The position numbers and the translations under genes are program-made. A DNA stretch of 64,000 nt from Novosphingobium sp. (GTDB lineage: Bacteria; Pseudomonadota; Alphaproteobacteria; Sphingomonadales; Sphingomonadaceae), in the NCBI GenBank assembly GCA_024236215.1, contig JACKKX010000001.1, forward strand, positions 609,501-673,500, given 5' to 3'. A model generated the notes under the pieces. It did no database searches and was not told where the DNA came from. It was given only the letters and a program-made list of their open reading frames with translations. Of this stretch, positions 27,633-36,526 are shown one piece after another. The first letter of the stretch is position 1, and each line of letters begins with the position of its first letter.

Positions 27633-28258
27633 GTCCTCTTGTCCTCCGACTCCCCCCGCACCGATGACCCGGCACGATTGCGTTCGAGCATGGCAAAATG
27701 GCTGCGCAACACCGCCACATTGCGATCGAAATAGCCAAGATCGCGGTAAGTCCTGGCCTGCATGATGGCGCCTTCCATCACGGTCAGCACGAATTCGGCC
27801 AAAGCCCGGCGATCCAGATCGGCGCCGAGCCGGTCTTGCGCTGCATCGAGGCATTCCTCGATCGCCAGTGACCAGTTGGTGAAGTTTGCGGCCAGCAGAT
27901 CGCGCACCTTCGGATCGGGTTCGTGGATTTCCAGAGCCAGGCTGCCGATCGGGCAACCATAGGTGCAATCTGTCAGCACCAGGTGCGCACGGTAACCACC
28001 GAGCAAGGCAAAGATCCGCTCAACCGGATCATCAACCCCGGTCCAGACCGGGGCCAGCAATTGTTCGCGAATCCCGTCCCGGTAGAATTCGAGAACCCCG
28101 ACCAGCACGTCCTGCTTGCCCGGGAAGAAGTGATAGAGGCTGCCCGAATGGACTTGGCTACGACCGAGGATGTCGGCCACCGAAGTGGAGTGGTAGCCCT
28201 TTTCCCAGAACAGCTCCATCGCGGTCATGAGGATGCGGTTGCGCGTATCGGAATTCAT
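27623..28258 (-). CDS. TetR/AcrR-family transcriptional repressor
   Basis: The 211-residue protein has an N-terminal helix-turn-helix (RNRILMTAMELFWEKGYHSTSVADILGRSQVHSGSLYHFFPGKQDVL) and a C-terminal ligand domain with a Cys-containing TDCTYGCPIGSLALE motif found in one TetR subgroup. It is second in a three-gene operon downstream of a 30-bp palindrome (28842-28871), so autoregulation through that site is likely. The inducer is unknown. Confidence 0.9.
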   Translation of the reverse strand: MNSDTRNRILMTAMELFWEKGYHSTSVADILGRSQVHSGSLYHFFPGKQDVLVGVLEFYRDGIREQLLAPVWTGVDDPVERIFALLGGYRAHLVLTDCTYGCPIGSLALEIHEPDPKVRDLLAANFTNWSLAIEECLDAAQDRLGADLDRRALAEFVLTVMEGAIMQARTYRDLGYFDRNVAVLRSHFAMLERNRAGSSVRGESEDKRTWN

Positions 28259-28271
28259 CGCTCAGTCACTT

Positions 28272-28829
28272 TCAGGCGCGATCGTAGGCGGCGCGTAGCC
28301 AGCCGATGAGTTCCGCGTCCACTTCGTCAGCCCTGCCGAGCCGGACCCGGTGCGAAACCATGGCGTTCCAGCTGCCCGAAGCTTCGAGGCGTCCGGCGGG
28401 CGCTTCGCCCTTCAGCGCCAGACCAAGATCATAGCGGTCGCCGGTAGAAGGCTGGCCGAGGCCGAACTGCTTTTTGCGGCGGAAACTGACGTAACCCTTT
28501 TTTGGGGCAAGTTCGACGTCAGCGCCAAAGCTGGCCAGCGCCGCGACTATCGCTTCGTGGACGGGTCGCAAGCCGGACCTGGCGCCCGCAAACATCGCTT
28601 CGACCAGAGCTTCGCCATCCTGCGAGACCGCAGCCGAAGCGTTGAGCGCGTGGACCACGCTGTTGGCATGTCCGTGGCCAAGCCCATGCTCGGCCTTGAG
28701 CCAGCCGACCGTGGCCATATGGCCGCCGGCCGGACTCTGGCGCGCGATGTCCACCCACTGTGCGAGCGAGCGGCCCGTCCTGGCCTGCAGCGCAGCGTCG
28801 GTAGCGGCGTAGGGATCGGGTTGGGTCAT
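28272..28829 (-). CDS. DUF4287/DUF5655-type protein
   Basis: The 185-residue product has the DUF4287 segment at the N-terminus (ALQARTGRSLAQWVDIARQSPAGGHMATVGWLKAEHGLGHGHANSVV) and a DUF5655 segment (VEMFAGARSGLRPVHEAIVAALASFG, ELAPKKGYVSFRRKKQFGL). Both are of unknown function; DUF5655 is found in proteins linked to transport or nucleic acids. The ATG at 28829 gives the family N-terminus. It is the first gene after the palindromic operator, 13 bp away, and is followed by the TetR gene. Confidence 0.85.
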   Translation of the reverse strand: MTQPDPYAATDAALQARTGRSLAQWVDIARQSPAGGHMATVGWLKAEHGLGHGHANSVVHALNASAAVSQDGEALVEAMFAGARSGLRPVHEAIVAALASFGADVELAPKKGYVSFRRKKQFGLGQPSTGDRYDLGLALKGEAPAGRLEASGSWNAMVSHRVRLGRADEVDAELIGWLRAAYDRA

Positions 28830-28841
28830 GCGAATCCTCCG

Positions 28842-28871
28842 AATACTTGATTGATCGATCAACCAAGTATT
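28842..28871. promoter_or_regulatory. 30-bp palindromic operator of the TetR operon
   Basis: AATACTTGATTGATC at 28842-28856 is the reverse complement of 28857-28871 with one mismatch in 15. It lies 13 bp before the start of the first gene of the operon containing the TetR repressor. The GATCGATC centre and near-perfect symmetry are typical of TetR-family sites. Between this operon and the divergent glutathione transferase gene it could act on both. Confidence 0.7.
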
Positions 28872-28937
28872 CTTGTCGAGTCAGTCCGGTCGTTCATTCT
28901 CGACAGGACCAAGCTGAACGGCTAATCCGCAAATGCC

Positions 28938-29615
28938 ATGAAGCTGATCCTGGGCAACAAGAACTATTCGAGCTGGTCGCTGCGCGGCTGGCTGGCGGCC
29001 AAGCAGTCAGGGCTGCATTTCGAAGAGATCATGGTCCCGCTTTATGGCGAGGACTGGGACCGGCAGAAGAAGCAGACCGAGGAAATCGCCCCCTCGTCGG
29101 GTAAGGTCCCGGTGCTGTGGGACGGCGATGCGGTGGTGTGGGACAGCCTGGCGATCATCGAATACCTGGCCGACAAGGTCGGGCGCGAGCGGTTCTGGCC
29201 CAAGGCCGACGATGCCCGGGCCATGGCGCGCTCGATGGTCGCGGAAATGCACAGCTCCTACCAGGCGCTGCGCAGCGAATGCCCGATGAGCATCCGCCGC
29301 CAGGTCGAGGGCTGGGAGATCAGCGAGGCCGCGCGCGCCGATATCGTGCGTATTCTGACCCTATGGGCCGAGGCGCGGGCGCGTTTCGGCAAGGGCGGAC
29401 CGTTCCTGTTCGGCACCTTCAGCGCGGCCGACATCATCTATGCGCCGGTTGTCAGCCGCTTCATCACCTACCGGATCGGCGTGCCGGGCTTCGCGCTCGC
29501 CTATATGGAAGCGGTTTGGGAGCACGAGTGGCTCCAGGCCTGGGTCGCGGCTGCCGAGAACGAGGAATGGGTGATCGAGCAGTGGGATGGTGCCAAGGCC
29601 CCGGCGAAGGATTAG
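28938..29615 (+). CDS. glutathione S-transferase family protein
   Basis: The 225-residue protein has an N-terminal thioredoxin-like GST domain (KLILGNKNYSSWSLRGWLAAKQSG, with SSWS at the active Ser position, SSGKVPVLWDGDAVVWDSLAIIEYLAD) and an all-helical C-terminal domain with the N-capping motif FSAADIIYAPV. Probable detoxification role. It is divergent from the TetR operon, so it may be controlled by the same palindrome. Confidence 0.9.
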   Translation: MKLILGNKNYSSWSLRGWLAAKQSGLHFEEIMVPLYGEDWDRQKKQTEEIAPSSGKVPVLWDGDAVVWDSLAIIEYLADKVGRERFWPKADDARAMARSMVAEMHSSYQALRSECPMSIRRQVEGWEISEAARADIVRILTLWAEARARFGKGGPFLFGTFSAADIIYAPVVSRFITYRIGVPGFALAYMEAVWEHEWLQAWVAAAENEEWVIEQWDGAKAPAKD

Positions 29616-29619
29616 GCCT

Positions 29620-30069
29620 TCAGAAGTCGCTTCCGTCCTTGCGCTTCTGCCGCCCCGCCCCGGCGAACAGGTGCATGTCGATATCGGGATAGTGGCAAGC
29701 AGTGTCTGCCATGCGCCCGATCGCGACGAAGATGCAGGGCGCGCCCGAGCGGTTCTGCAGGACATGGCCGTTGCCGTCGTTCTTGGGGAAGGCGGCAACA
29801 TCGCCCGCGCGCATCGGGGTTTCGCCCGTTTCGTCGACCAGCACCGCCTCGCCCGCGATCATTACTACCAGCTCGTCCTCGCCCTCGTGCCAGTGGCGCT
29901 GGGCCGACCAGGCGCCCGGCTGGAGCACCACATGGCTGGCACCGAAATCCTCCAGCCCGGCCACCGGAGCAAGACGGCGATACCAGCGGCCCTGTACCAC
30001 CTCGGCGTATTGCGGCGGATAGCCGGTGGCGTTGGTCTGGGGGATGGCGTCGAGATCGAGCTTGGGCAT
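29620..30069 (-). CDS. cupin-domain protein
   Basis: The 149-residue product has a cupin barrel with motif 1 around QRHWHEGEDELVVMIAGEAVLVDE (two His and Glu as metal ligands) and motif 2 AGDVAAFPKNDGNGHVL (His). Preceding is a family-typical RYYRRLAPVAGL-like stretch RWYRRLAPVAGLEDFGA. Substrate unknown. It converges on the GST gene with 4 bp between stops. Confidence 0.85.
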   Translation of the reverse strand: MPKLDLDAIPQTNATGYPPQYAEVVQGRWYRRLAPVAGLEDFGASHVVLQPGAWSAQRHWHEGEDELVVMIAGEAVLVDETGETPMRAGDVAAFPKNDGNGHVLQNRSGAPCIFVAIGRMADTACHYPDIDMHLFAGAGRQKRKDGSDF

Positions 30070-30122
30070 GGTCGCGCTCCGGCTTGTATGGCGCGGGCAT
30101 ACACCATATGCGCTGCTGTGCC

Positions 30123-31250
30123 ATGACCCAGACCGTGCTCGATCTTGCCGAGGCGCTGATCGCCTGCCCCAGCGTGACCCCCGCCGCGGGTCTAGTGTTC
30201 GATTGCCTTGAGGAGCAGCTGGAACCGCTGGGTTTTGCGGTCCATCGCTTCATCACCGGCGAAGCGCCCGACGGCCCGGTCGAGAACCTGTTTGCAATCC
30301 GCCCTGGGCCAGAGGGCAGCCGCCATTTCGCCTTTGCCGGGCATGTCGACGTGGTCCCGCCGGGTGAAGGCTGGGCCAGCGCTCCCTTCGCGCCCGAGGT
30401 CCGCGGCGATCTGCTCTACGGGCGCGGCGCGGTCGACATGAAGGGCGCGATCGCGGCCATGGTCGCCGCCGTGCGGGAAATTCCTGCGGAGGCCGGAACG
30501 ATCAGCTTCGTGATCACCGGCGACGAGGAAGGCCCAGCCAAATACGGCACCGTCGCGCTGATCGAACACATGCGCGATGTGGGCGCGCTGCCCGACCTGT
30601 GTCTGGTGGGCGAGCCGACTTCGGTGAACCGCCTGGGCGACATGATGAAGATCGGGCGGCGCGGTTCCTGCGTGACCTGGATCGAGGTGGAGGGGCGCGA
30701 AGGCCATGTCGCCTATCCGCACCTGGCCGACAATCCGCTCCCCCGGCTGGTGGCGATGCTGGCCGAATACGATGCGCTTGAACTCGACCGGGGCAACGCC
30801 TGGTTCCAGCCGAGCAACCTTGAGATCATCGACATTGCAGTGGGCAACACGGCAAGCAACGTCATCCCTCCCCGCGCCCAGGCCCGGCTCTCGGTCCGTT
30901 TCAACGACCTGCACACCGGCGCAGAGATCGCCGCGCTGATGCGCGAAATCGCCGCGCGCCACGGCGGCGCGGCGCGCCCGGTGATCTATGGCGAATCCTT
31001 CATCACTCCCCCCGGCGCCTTTTCCGAAATGATCGCCGACGCGGTCGAGGCCGAAACCGGCCTTCGCCCCGAGGCCAGCACCACCGGGGGCACGAGCGAT
31101 GCGCGATTCCTGAAAGACCTGTGCCCGGTAATCGAGTTCGGCCTTTGCAACGCCACCATGCACAAGCGCGACGAGGCCGTGGCGATCGCCGATCTCGAGA
31201 CGCTGGCGCGAATCTACGCCCGCATTGCACAGGCCGCGCTCGCCGGGTAG
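30123..31250 (+). CDS. dapE: succinyl-diaminopimelate desuccinylase
   Basis: Removes succinate from N-succinyl-LL-diaminopimelate in lysine and peptidoglycan synthesis; a two-zinc M20 enzyme. The 375-residue protein has LIACPSVTPAAG near the start, metal motif FAGHVDVVPPG, GRGAVDMKGA, catalytic Glu in TGDEEGPAKYGT, GEPTSVNRLGD, and TTGGTSDARF. The ATG at 30123 gives the standard N-terminus. dapB lies 2 kb further on, but on the other strand. Confidence 0.96.
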   Translation: MTQTVLDLAEALIACPSVTPAAGLVFDCLEEQLEPLGFAVHRFITGEAPDGPVENLFAIRPGPEGSRHFAFAGHVDVVPPGEGWASAPFAPEVRGDLLYGRGAVDMKGAIAAMVAAVREIPAEAGTISFVITGDEEGPAKYGTVALIEHMRDVGALPDLCLVGEPTSVNRLGDMMKIGRRGSCVTWIEVEGREGHVAYPHLADNPLPRLVAMLAEYDALELDRGNAWFQPSNLEIIDIAVGNTASNVIPPRAQARLSVRFNDLHTGAEIAALMREIAARHGGAARPVIYGESFITPPGAFSEMIADAVEAETGLRPEASTTGGTSDARFLKDLCPVIEFGLCNATMHKRDEAVAIADLETLARIYARIAQAALAG

Positions 31251-31289
31251 GTTCGCCCCGCAAACCAATACCTGGGGGGAAGCATAGCG

Positions 31290-32615
31290 ATGGACCGGCG
31301 CCTGACACTCTATATCCTGATCGGCATGGTCCTTGGCGTGATCGCAGGGCAATTGCTCTACGTGAATGTCGATGCGGGTGTGGTGAAGGAAAGCGTCGCC
31401 CCCTGGCTCAAGCTGCTGTCCGACATCTTCCTCCACCTGATCAAGATGCTGGTTGCCCCGCTGGTCCTGGCAACAGTGGTTGTCGGAATCGCCAATATGG
31501 GAGATTCGAGCGCGCTCGGGCGGATCGGGATGCGTGCGCTGGCCTGGTTCATTACCGCCAGCCTGATCTCGATCGGGCTGGGGCTGCTGATGGTCAACCT
31601 GTTCCAGCCGGGCTTTGGCGCGCCGATCCCCGATGCGGCTGCGGCAAAGGCCGCCGTGGGCGAGGTTGCCCATCAGAGCGCGCCGGAATTCATCCTTTCG
31701 GTCTTCCCGACCAGCGCGGTCGAGGCGATGGCCTCCAACAATATCCTGCAGATCCTGGTCTTCTCGATCTTCGCCGGGGTGGCGCTTTCGGCCGTCGGGG
31801 AAAAAGGCGCGCCACTGGTGCGCGGCGCCGATGCCCTGGCCGAAATGATGCTGCAGGTAACCGGCTATGTGATGCGCTATGCCCCGATTGCGGTCTTTGC
31901 GGCGATCGCCAAGGTGGTTTCGCTGAGCGGGCTGGAGATTCTCAAGACCTACGTCAAACTGCTGGGCGAATTCTATTTCAGCCTGCTGCTGCTGTGGTCG
32001 ATCCTGATCGGGGTCGGCGCGCTGTTCCTGGGCAAGCGCGTCGTCACGCTGGTGCGCTATATCCGCCAGCCGCTGATGATCGCCTTTTCAACCGCCAGCT
32101 CGGAAGCCGCACTGCCCAAGATGTTCGAGCAGCTCGATCGCTTCGGCATCCCGCGCCGGATTTCGGGCTTCATGCTGCCGCTGGGCTACAGCTTCAACCT
32201 TGACGGTTCGATGATGTACATGAGCTTTGCGACGATCTTCATCGCCCAGGCCTATGGCATCGAGCTGTCCGCCGGAACCCAGGTGGCGATCCTGCTCACG
32301 CTGATGCTCAGCTCAAAGGGGATCGCCGCCGTGCCGCGCGCCAGCCTGGTGGTGATCACCGGAACGCTGGCGATGTTCGGCCTACCGGTGGAAGGTGTAG
32401 CGCTGGTGCTGGCGATCGACCAGTTCCTCGACATGGGCCGCACCGCCACCAACGTGGTCGGCAACGCGGTCGCGACCAGCGTCATCACCAAGTGGGAGGG
32501 CATGCTCGAGGTAGAAGAACCCGAATATGTCGAACATCCCCACGCCCCGGCCCACACCGCCGCACATGGCCGTGCCGGGCTCGAGCTCGATCCGGAAAAT
32601 TTCGACAAGGGTTGA
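31290..32615 (+). CDS. dicarboxylate/amino acid:cation symporter (DAACS family)
   Basis: The 441-residue inner-membrane transporter shows eight helices and the two hairpin loops. Family motifs: the Ser-rich hairpin IAFSTASSEAALP, the HP2/TM7 GYSFNLDGSMMYMS (NxDG), SSKGIAAVPRASLVVI, and DQFLDMGRTATNVVGNAVAT. Members co-transport Na+ or H+ with glutamate, aspartate or C4-dicarboxylates; substrate here is not resolved. AGGGGGGAA precedes the ATG. A 40-residue hydrophilic tail follows the last helix. Confidence 0.92.
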   Translation: MDRRLTLYILIGMVLGVIAGQLLYVNVDAGVVKESVAPWLKLLSDIFLHLIKMLVAPLVLATVVVGIANMGDSSALGRIGMRALAWFITASLISIGLGLLMVNLFQPGFGAPIPDAAAAKAAVGEVAHQSAPEFILSVFPTSAVEAMASNNILQILVFSIFAGVALSAVGEKGAPLVRGADALAEMMLQVTGYVMRYAPIAVFAAIAKVVSLSGLEILKTYVKLLGEFYFSLLLLWSILIGVGALFLGKRVVTLVRYIRQPLMIAFSTASSEAALPKMFEQLDRFGIPRRISGFMLPLGYSFNLDGSMMYMSFATIFIAQAYGIELSAGTQVAILLTLMLSSKGIAAVPRASLVVITGTLAMFGLPVEGVALVLAIDQFLDMGRTATNVVGNAVATSVITKWEGMLEVEEPEYVEHPHAPAHTAAHGRAGLELDPENFDKG

Positions 32616-32618
32616 TCT

Positions 32619-33269
32619 TCAGCGCTGCCCCTTGGGCGCCGCACTCTTGGGCTTGAACGCGCAGAGGTCGGCCACGGGGCAGCGCCAGCATTCGGGCCGC
32701 CGCGCCTTGCAGACATAGCGTCCGTGCAGGATCAGCCAGTGGTGCGCACCAACTCGGAAGGGCTGGGGAACCTTCTTCTCCAAGCCCTTCTCCACCGCCA
32801 GCGGAGTCTTGCCCCGCGCCAGCCCGGTGCGGTTGGCCACCCGGAAAATGTGGGTATCGACCGCGAAGGTTTCGGCCCCGAAGGCGCAGTTCATCACTAC
32901 GTTGGCTGTCTTGCGCCCGACGCCGGGCAAGGTGGTCAGCACGTCGCGGTCGGCGGGCACCTCGCCGCCGTAGTCTCGCACCAGGATCTCGCTCAGCGCG
33001 ATCACGTTTTTCGCCTTGGTATTGAACAGCCCGATGGTCTTGATCTGCTCTTTCAGCCCCTCTTCGCCCAGCGCCACCATCTGCGCCGGGGTCTTGACCG
33101 CGCGGAACAGCGCCCGGGTCGCCTTGTTGACCCCGACGTCGGTCGCCTGGGCCGACAGCACCACGGCGACCAGCAACTGAAAGGTATTGCCGAACTCCAG
33201 CTCTGTTTCGGGCGACGGATTGTCCTCGGCCAAACGGCGGAAGAATTCGAAAATTTCGGCCTTGTTCAA
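32619..33269 (-). CDS. nth: endonuclease III
   Basis: DNA glycosylase/AP lyase for oxidised pyrimidines. The 216-residue protein has the helix-hairpin-helix with catalytic Lys (TTLPGVGRKTANVVM), catalytic Asp in FAVDTHIFRV, and the 4Fe-4S ligands C-x6-C-x2-C-x5-C near the C-terminus. The start is a TTG at 33269 that overlaps the dapB stop as TTGA; no ATG in frame gives the standard N-terminus. Confidence 0.95.
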   Translation of the reverse strand: MNKAEIFEFFRRLAEDNPSPETELEFGNTFQLLVAVVLSAQATDVGVNKATRALFRAVKTPAQMVALGEEGLKEQIKTIGLFNTKAKNVIALSEILVRDYGGEVPADRDVLTTLPGVGRKTANVVMNCAFGAETFAVDTHIFRVANRTGLARGKTPLAVEKGLEKKVPQPFRVGAHHWLILHGRYVCKARRPECWRCPVADLCAFKPKSAAPKGQR

Positions 33270-33994
33270 AGCCCCAGCACCTGCGGCATGGTGTAGCGCC
33301 CGGCAGGCTTGCCGATCAGCCACCCAGCCGCGCGCACCGCGCCGCGCGCGAAGATCGCGCGGTTTTCGGCGAGGTGCGACAGCGCGAGGCGTTCGTTGTC
33401 GGCCAGGAAGTAGACGGTGTGATCCCCCGCCACCGACCCGCCGCGCAGGGATGCAAAGCCGATGTCACCCGTGCGCCGAGCGCCGGTGATCCCGTCGCGC
33501 CCGCGCGCGCTGTGCGCGGCAAGATCGATCCCGCGCCCTTGCGCCGCCGCTTCGCCCAGGAGCAGCGCAGTGCCGGACGGCGCATCGACTTTCATCCGGT
33601 GGTGGGTTTCGACCACTTCGATATCCCAGTCCTCGCCCAGCCGCGCTGCGGCTTCGCGCACCAGATGCGCCAGCAGGTTGACGCCGAGCGAGGTATTGCC
33701 GGTTTGCAGCACGGCAACATGGTCTGCGGCGGCATCGCACAGCCAGTTGTGGCGCTCCTCAAGCCCGGTGGTCCCGACGACGATCGGTGTGCCTGCGGCG
33801 ACTGCGGCATCAAGGTTGGCTTCAAGCGCGGCGGAGGCGGAGAAATCGACCAGCACGTCGCTTGAACTCGCCAGAGCGGCAACATCGCCGCCCTTGTCGA
33901 CTCCGCCGGCCAGTTGGTGCCCGGCGGCGGCAATCGCCTCGGCCAGTGCCGCCCCCATGCGCCCTGCGCTGCCGATAATGCCAATTCGTGCCAC
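33266..33994 (-). CDS. dapB: 4-hydroxy-tetrahydrodipicolinate reductase
   Basis: Reduces HTPA in the lysine/diaminopimelate pathway using NAD(P)H. The protein has IGIIGSAGRMGAALAEA (nucleotide motif), TTGLEERHN, the substrate loop EVVETHHRMKVDAPSGTA, and a C-terminal RAIFARGAVRAAGWLIGKPAGRY. The GTG at 33994 is preferred because GGGGTG sits a suitable distance upstream and the ATG at 34018 falls inside an intergenic repeat. It overlaps nth by 4 bp. Confidence 0.95.
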   Translation of the reverse strand: MARIGIIGSAGRMGAALAEAIAAAGHQLAGGVDKGGDVAALASSSDVLVDFSASAALEANLDAAVAAGTPIVVGTTGLEERHNWLCDAAADHVAVLQTGNTSLGVNLLAHLVREAAARLGEDWDIEVVETHHRMKVDAPSGTALLLGEAAAQGRGIDLAAHSARGRDGITGARRTGDIGFASLRGGSVAGDHTVYFLADNERLALSHLAENRAIFARGAVRAAGWLIGKPAGRYTMPQVLGL

Positions 33995-34019
33995 TTGATC
34001 GCACCCCAAGCTTGTCATG

Positions 34020-34097
34020 CCGAACTTGTTTCAGCATCGATCATGCCCCACACGGGTCTATGCTGAGAAATGGACCCTGAAACAAGTTCAGGGTGAC
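34020..34097. repeat. intergenic inverted repeat (GAACTTGTTTCAG type)
   Basis: GAACTTGTTTCAG at 34022-34034 is the exact reverse complement of 34077-34089, with inner AGCAT/ATGCT pairing. It sits between the divergent dapB and sirtuin genes. Short hairpins of this kind are often dispersed REP-like units in sphingomonad genomes; only one copy is in this window. Confidence 0.6.
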
Positions 34098-34107
34098 GGA
34101 CAGAGCA

Positions 34108-34812
34108 ATGACAGACGCAATTCGCAACATCGTGATCCTGACCGGCGCGGGGATTTCCGCCGAGAGCGGGATCGATACCTTTCGCGGCGCAGGCGGCCTG
34201 TGGGAGAATCACCGGGTCGAGGACGTCGCCACGCCCGAGGCCTTTGCCCGCGACCCGAGCCTGGTGCTGCGCTTCTATGACCAGCGCCGTGCGGCGATCC
34301 AGGAAAAGCTGCCCAACGCCGCCCATGTCGCGCTAGCCCGGCTAGAGGCGGAGTGGACCGGCTCGCTGCTGATCGTGACGCAGAACGTCGACGATCTGCA
34401 CGAGCGCGCCGGGGCGGGTCGTGTGCTGCATATGCACGGCGAGCATCTCAGCGCCTGGTGCACCAGCTGCGACATACGCAGCCGCTGGCGCGCGCCGCTG
34501 CTCGGTCGCCCGCCCTGCCCGGCGTGCGGCGCGCGGTCCTTGCGCCCCGATATCGTCTGGTTCGGCGAGATGCCCTACCGGATGGGCGAGATCTATGCCG
34601 CGCTGCGCGAGGCGGACCTGTTCGTGTCGATCGGCACCTCGGGCGCGGTCTATCCCGCCGCCGGCTTCGTGCGCGATGCGCGCGAGCTGGGCAAGCGAAC
34701 GCTTGAGCTCAATCTCGAACCGAGCCAGGGATCCTTCCTGTTTCACGAAAGCCGCCTTGGCCCGGCGAGCGAGCTGGTACCGGCCTGGGTTGGGGAGATG
34801 CTAGGCGGCTGA
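34108..34812 (+). CDS. NAD-dependent protein deacylase, sirtuin family
   Basis: The 234-residue protein removes acyl groups from lysines using NAD+. Motifs: GAGISAESGIDTFRG, TQNVDDLHERAG, catalytic His in LHMHGEH, four zinc Cys in CTSC and CPAC, and the C-terminal GTSGAVYPAAGF. The FYDQRR segment has the Y-x-x-R arrangement that in CobB/SIRT5-type enzymes favours succinyl or malonyl groups. The ATG at 34108 gives the usual N-terminus. It converges on the E1-like gene with a 12-bp overlap. Confidence 0.93.
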   Translation: MTDAIRNIVILTGAGISAESGIDTFRGAGGLWENHRVEDVATPEAFARDPSLVLRFYDQRRAAIQEKLPNAAHVALARLEAEWTGSLLIVTQNVDDLHERAGAGRVLHMHGEHLSAWCTSCDIRSRWRAPLLGRPPCPACGARSLRPDIVWFGEMPYRMGEIYAALREADLFVSIGTSGAVYPAAGFVRDARELGKRTLELNLEPSQGSFLFHESRLGPASELVPAWVGEMLGG

Positions 34813-35571
34813 ACATCCCTGACAGGCCGGATCCTTGGCAATCCGCATGGTCCGCAACGACGGGACCAGCCCCTCGAACAGGTGCAATTTGCCCCATTGC
34901 GGATCGCCCAGCGCGGTCTTGCCTTCAAGGATCGCACGGATCGCGTGCATCGCGGCGAAAGCGCCGATCATGCCCGCCATTGCCCCCAGCACGCCCTGAT
35001 CGGCGCACGAATCGCAATCCTCGGCATCGAAGGCATCGCCCACGAAGCAGCGATAGCAGCTGTACCCCTCGCGGTGCCCGGCAAAATTTGCCACTTGCCC
35101 CTGAAAACGCCCGATCGCCGCGCTGGTGAGCGGCACCCCGGCCCGCACGCAGGCATCCGAAACCGCCAGACGAGTCGCGAAGTTGTCACTTCCATCGAGC
35201 ACAAGGGTCGCGTCCTGAAGGACCCGCGCCACGTTATCCCCCCGTACCCTCCCGACGTGCGCGCGGACCTTCAGGGCAGGATCGAACCGCTCTACCCACC
35301 GCGCGGCAACCTCGGCCTTCGGTTGCCCGATATCGGTCGGGGTGAAGATCGTTTGGCGTTGCAGATTGCTGGCATCGACCACATCGTCATCGACGAGCGT
35401 CAGCGCGCCGATCCCCGCGCCCGCCAGGTATTGCAGCGCCGGTGAACCAATCCCGCCGCAGCCAATCAGCACCACGTGCGCGCGCGCCAGCGCTACCTGT
35501 CCCGCCCCGCCCACTTCGGGCAGCACGATGTGGCGGGCGAAACGTTCGAGGCGATCGGGCGACAGACTCAT
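34801..35571 (-). CDS. ThiF/MoeB-type E1-like adenylyltransferase
   Basis: Adenylates the C-terminal glycine of a sulfur-carrier protein such as MoaD or ThiS. The 256-residue product has the start RLERFARHIVLPEVGGAGQ, nucleotide motif GCGGIGSPALQYLAGAG, VDDDVVDASNLQRQ, and zinc Cys pairs in CYRCF and CQGC. A GGAG sequence precedes the ATG at 35571. Whether it serves molybdopterin or thiamine synthesis is not shown; no partner gene is adjacent. Confidence 0.9.
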   Translation of the reverse strand: MSLSPDRLERFARHIVLPEVGGAGQVALARAHVVLIGCGGIGSPALQYLAGAGIGALTLVDDDVVDASNLQRQTIFTPTDIGQPKAEVAARWVERFDPALKVRAHVGRVRGDNVARVLQDATLVLDGSDNFATRLAVSDACVRAGVPLTSAAIGRFQGQVANFAGHREGYSCYRCFVGDAFDAEDCDSCADQGVLGAMAGMIGAFAAMHAIRAILEGKTALGDPQWGKLHLFEGLVPSLRTMRIAKDPACQGCSAA

Positions 35572-35690
35572 CGTCTCCACATAGGGCGAGGCAGCCCGCA
35601 AGGCGAGTGCCCGCAAAGTCAAATCAGGCAGTGACAAGGCGCCGCGAATTGTTCAAACTAGGGTGAATACCCTAACAAAGGAGAGGGGAC

Positions 35691-36461
35691 ATGGGCGATC
35701 TGATCGGTCGTATTGCTCTGGTGACAGGGGCTTCGCGCGGGATCGGCGCGGCAACCGCGCGGGCGCTAGCGGCGGCCGGGGCGAAGGTGGCAGTGACCGA
35801 CCTCGCCGCGCCCGATGCGCTTGCTGCCGAAATCGGCGGGATCGCGCGTAGCCTCGATGTGACCAGCGAGGCGGACTGGGCCGCGACGATGGACTGGCTG
35901 CACGCAGGGGCGGGCGGGCTCGACATTCTGGTCAACAACGCCGGGCTGTGGCTGTTCAAACCGATCACCGAAACCACGCTGGAAGACTGGCGGCGGCTCC
36001 ACGCGGTCAATGTCGAAGGAGTGTTCCTGGGCACCCGCGCCGCGATCCCGCTGCTGGCGGAGCGCGCGCACATGTGGCGCGGAGGCGCAGCGATCGTCAA
36101 TCTCTCCTCGGTAGCGGGGATCGAGGGCGCCGCCGGGGCGACCTGCTACAACTCCACCAAGGGCGCGGTGCGGCTTTTCACCAAGGGCTGCGCCAAGGAA
36201 CTCGCGGCGGCGCGGATCCGGGTCAATTCGGTGCACCCCGGGGTGATCGAAACCGATATGGGCCGCCACCTGATCGACGATTTCGCCGCCGCGCAGGGCG
36301 TAGGTGACAATGAGGTGCTGGCCAATGTCTCGGCGATGCACCCGCTGGGCCACCTGGGCGAGCCGCAAAACGTTGCCGATGCCGTGGTTTTCCTGGCCAG
36401 CGACCGCGCCGCCTTCAGCACCGGCAGCGAACTGGTGGTCGATGGGGGGCTGAGCGCCTGA
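35691..36461 (+). CDS. short-chain dehydrogenase/reductase (classical SDR)
   Basis: The 256-residue oxidoreductase has the Rossmann motif TGASRGIG, NNAG, catalytic Ser in NLSSVAGI, the YxxxK pair in CYNSTKGAV, and PGVIETDMG. It resembles cyclopentanol dehydrogenase- or 3-beta-hydroxysteroid-dehydrogenase-like SDRs in sphingomonads, but the substrate is not evident. AGGAGAGGG precedes the ATG. Confidence 0.9.
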   Translation: MGDLIGRIALVTGASRGIGAATARALAAAGAKVAVTDLAAPDALAAEIGGIARSLDVTSEADWAATMDWLHAGAGGLDILVNNAGLWLFKPITETTLEDWRRLHAVNVEGVFLGTRAAIPLLAERAHMWRGGAAIVNLSSVAGIEGAAGATCYNSTKGAVRLFTKGCAKELAAARIRVNSVHPGVIETDMGRHLIDDFAAAQGVGDNEVLANVSAMHPLGHLGEPQNVADAVVFLASDRAAFSTGSELVVDGGLSA

Positions 36462-36526
36462 CAAGGCTGTGCGTCACCCTGTGGAAGGGCGATGCATTGG
36501 CTGTTCAAAGCCGATGAACGGTAGGC

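Noticed and set aside
30192-31673. Long minus-strand ORF opposite dapE and the symporter
   Set aside because: It is a high-GC shadow of dapE; the composition is His/Arg/Gly/Asp-rich and has no domain pattern.
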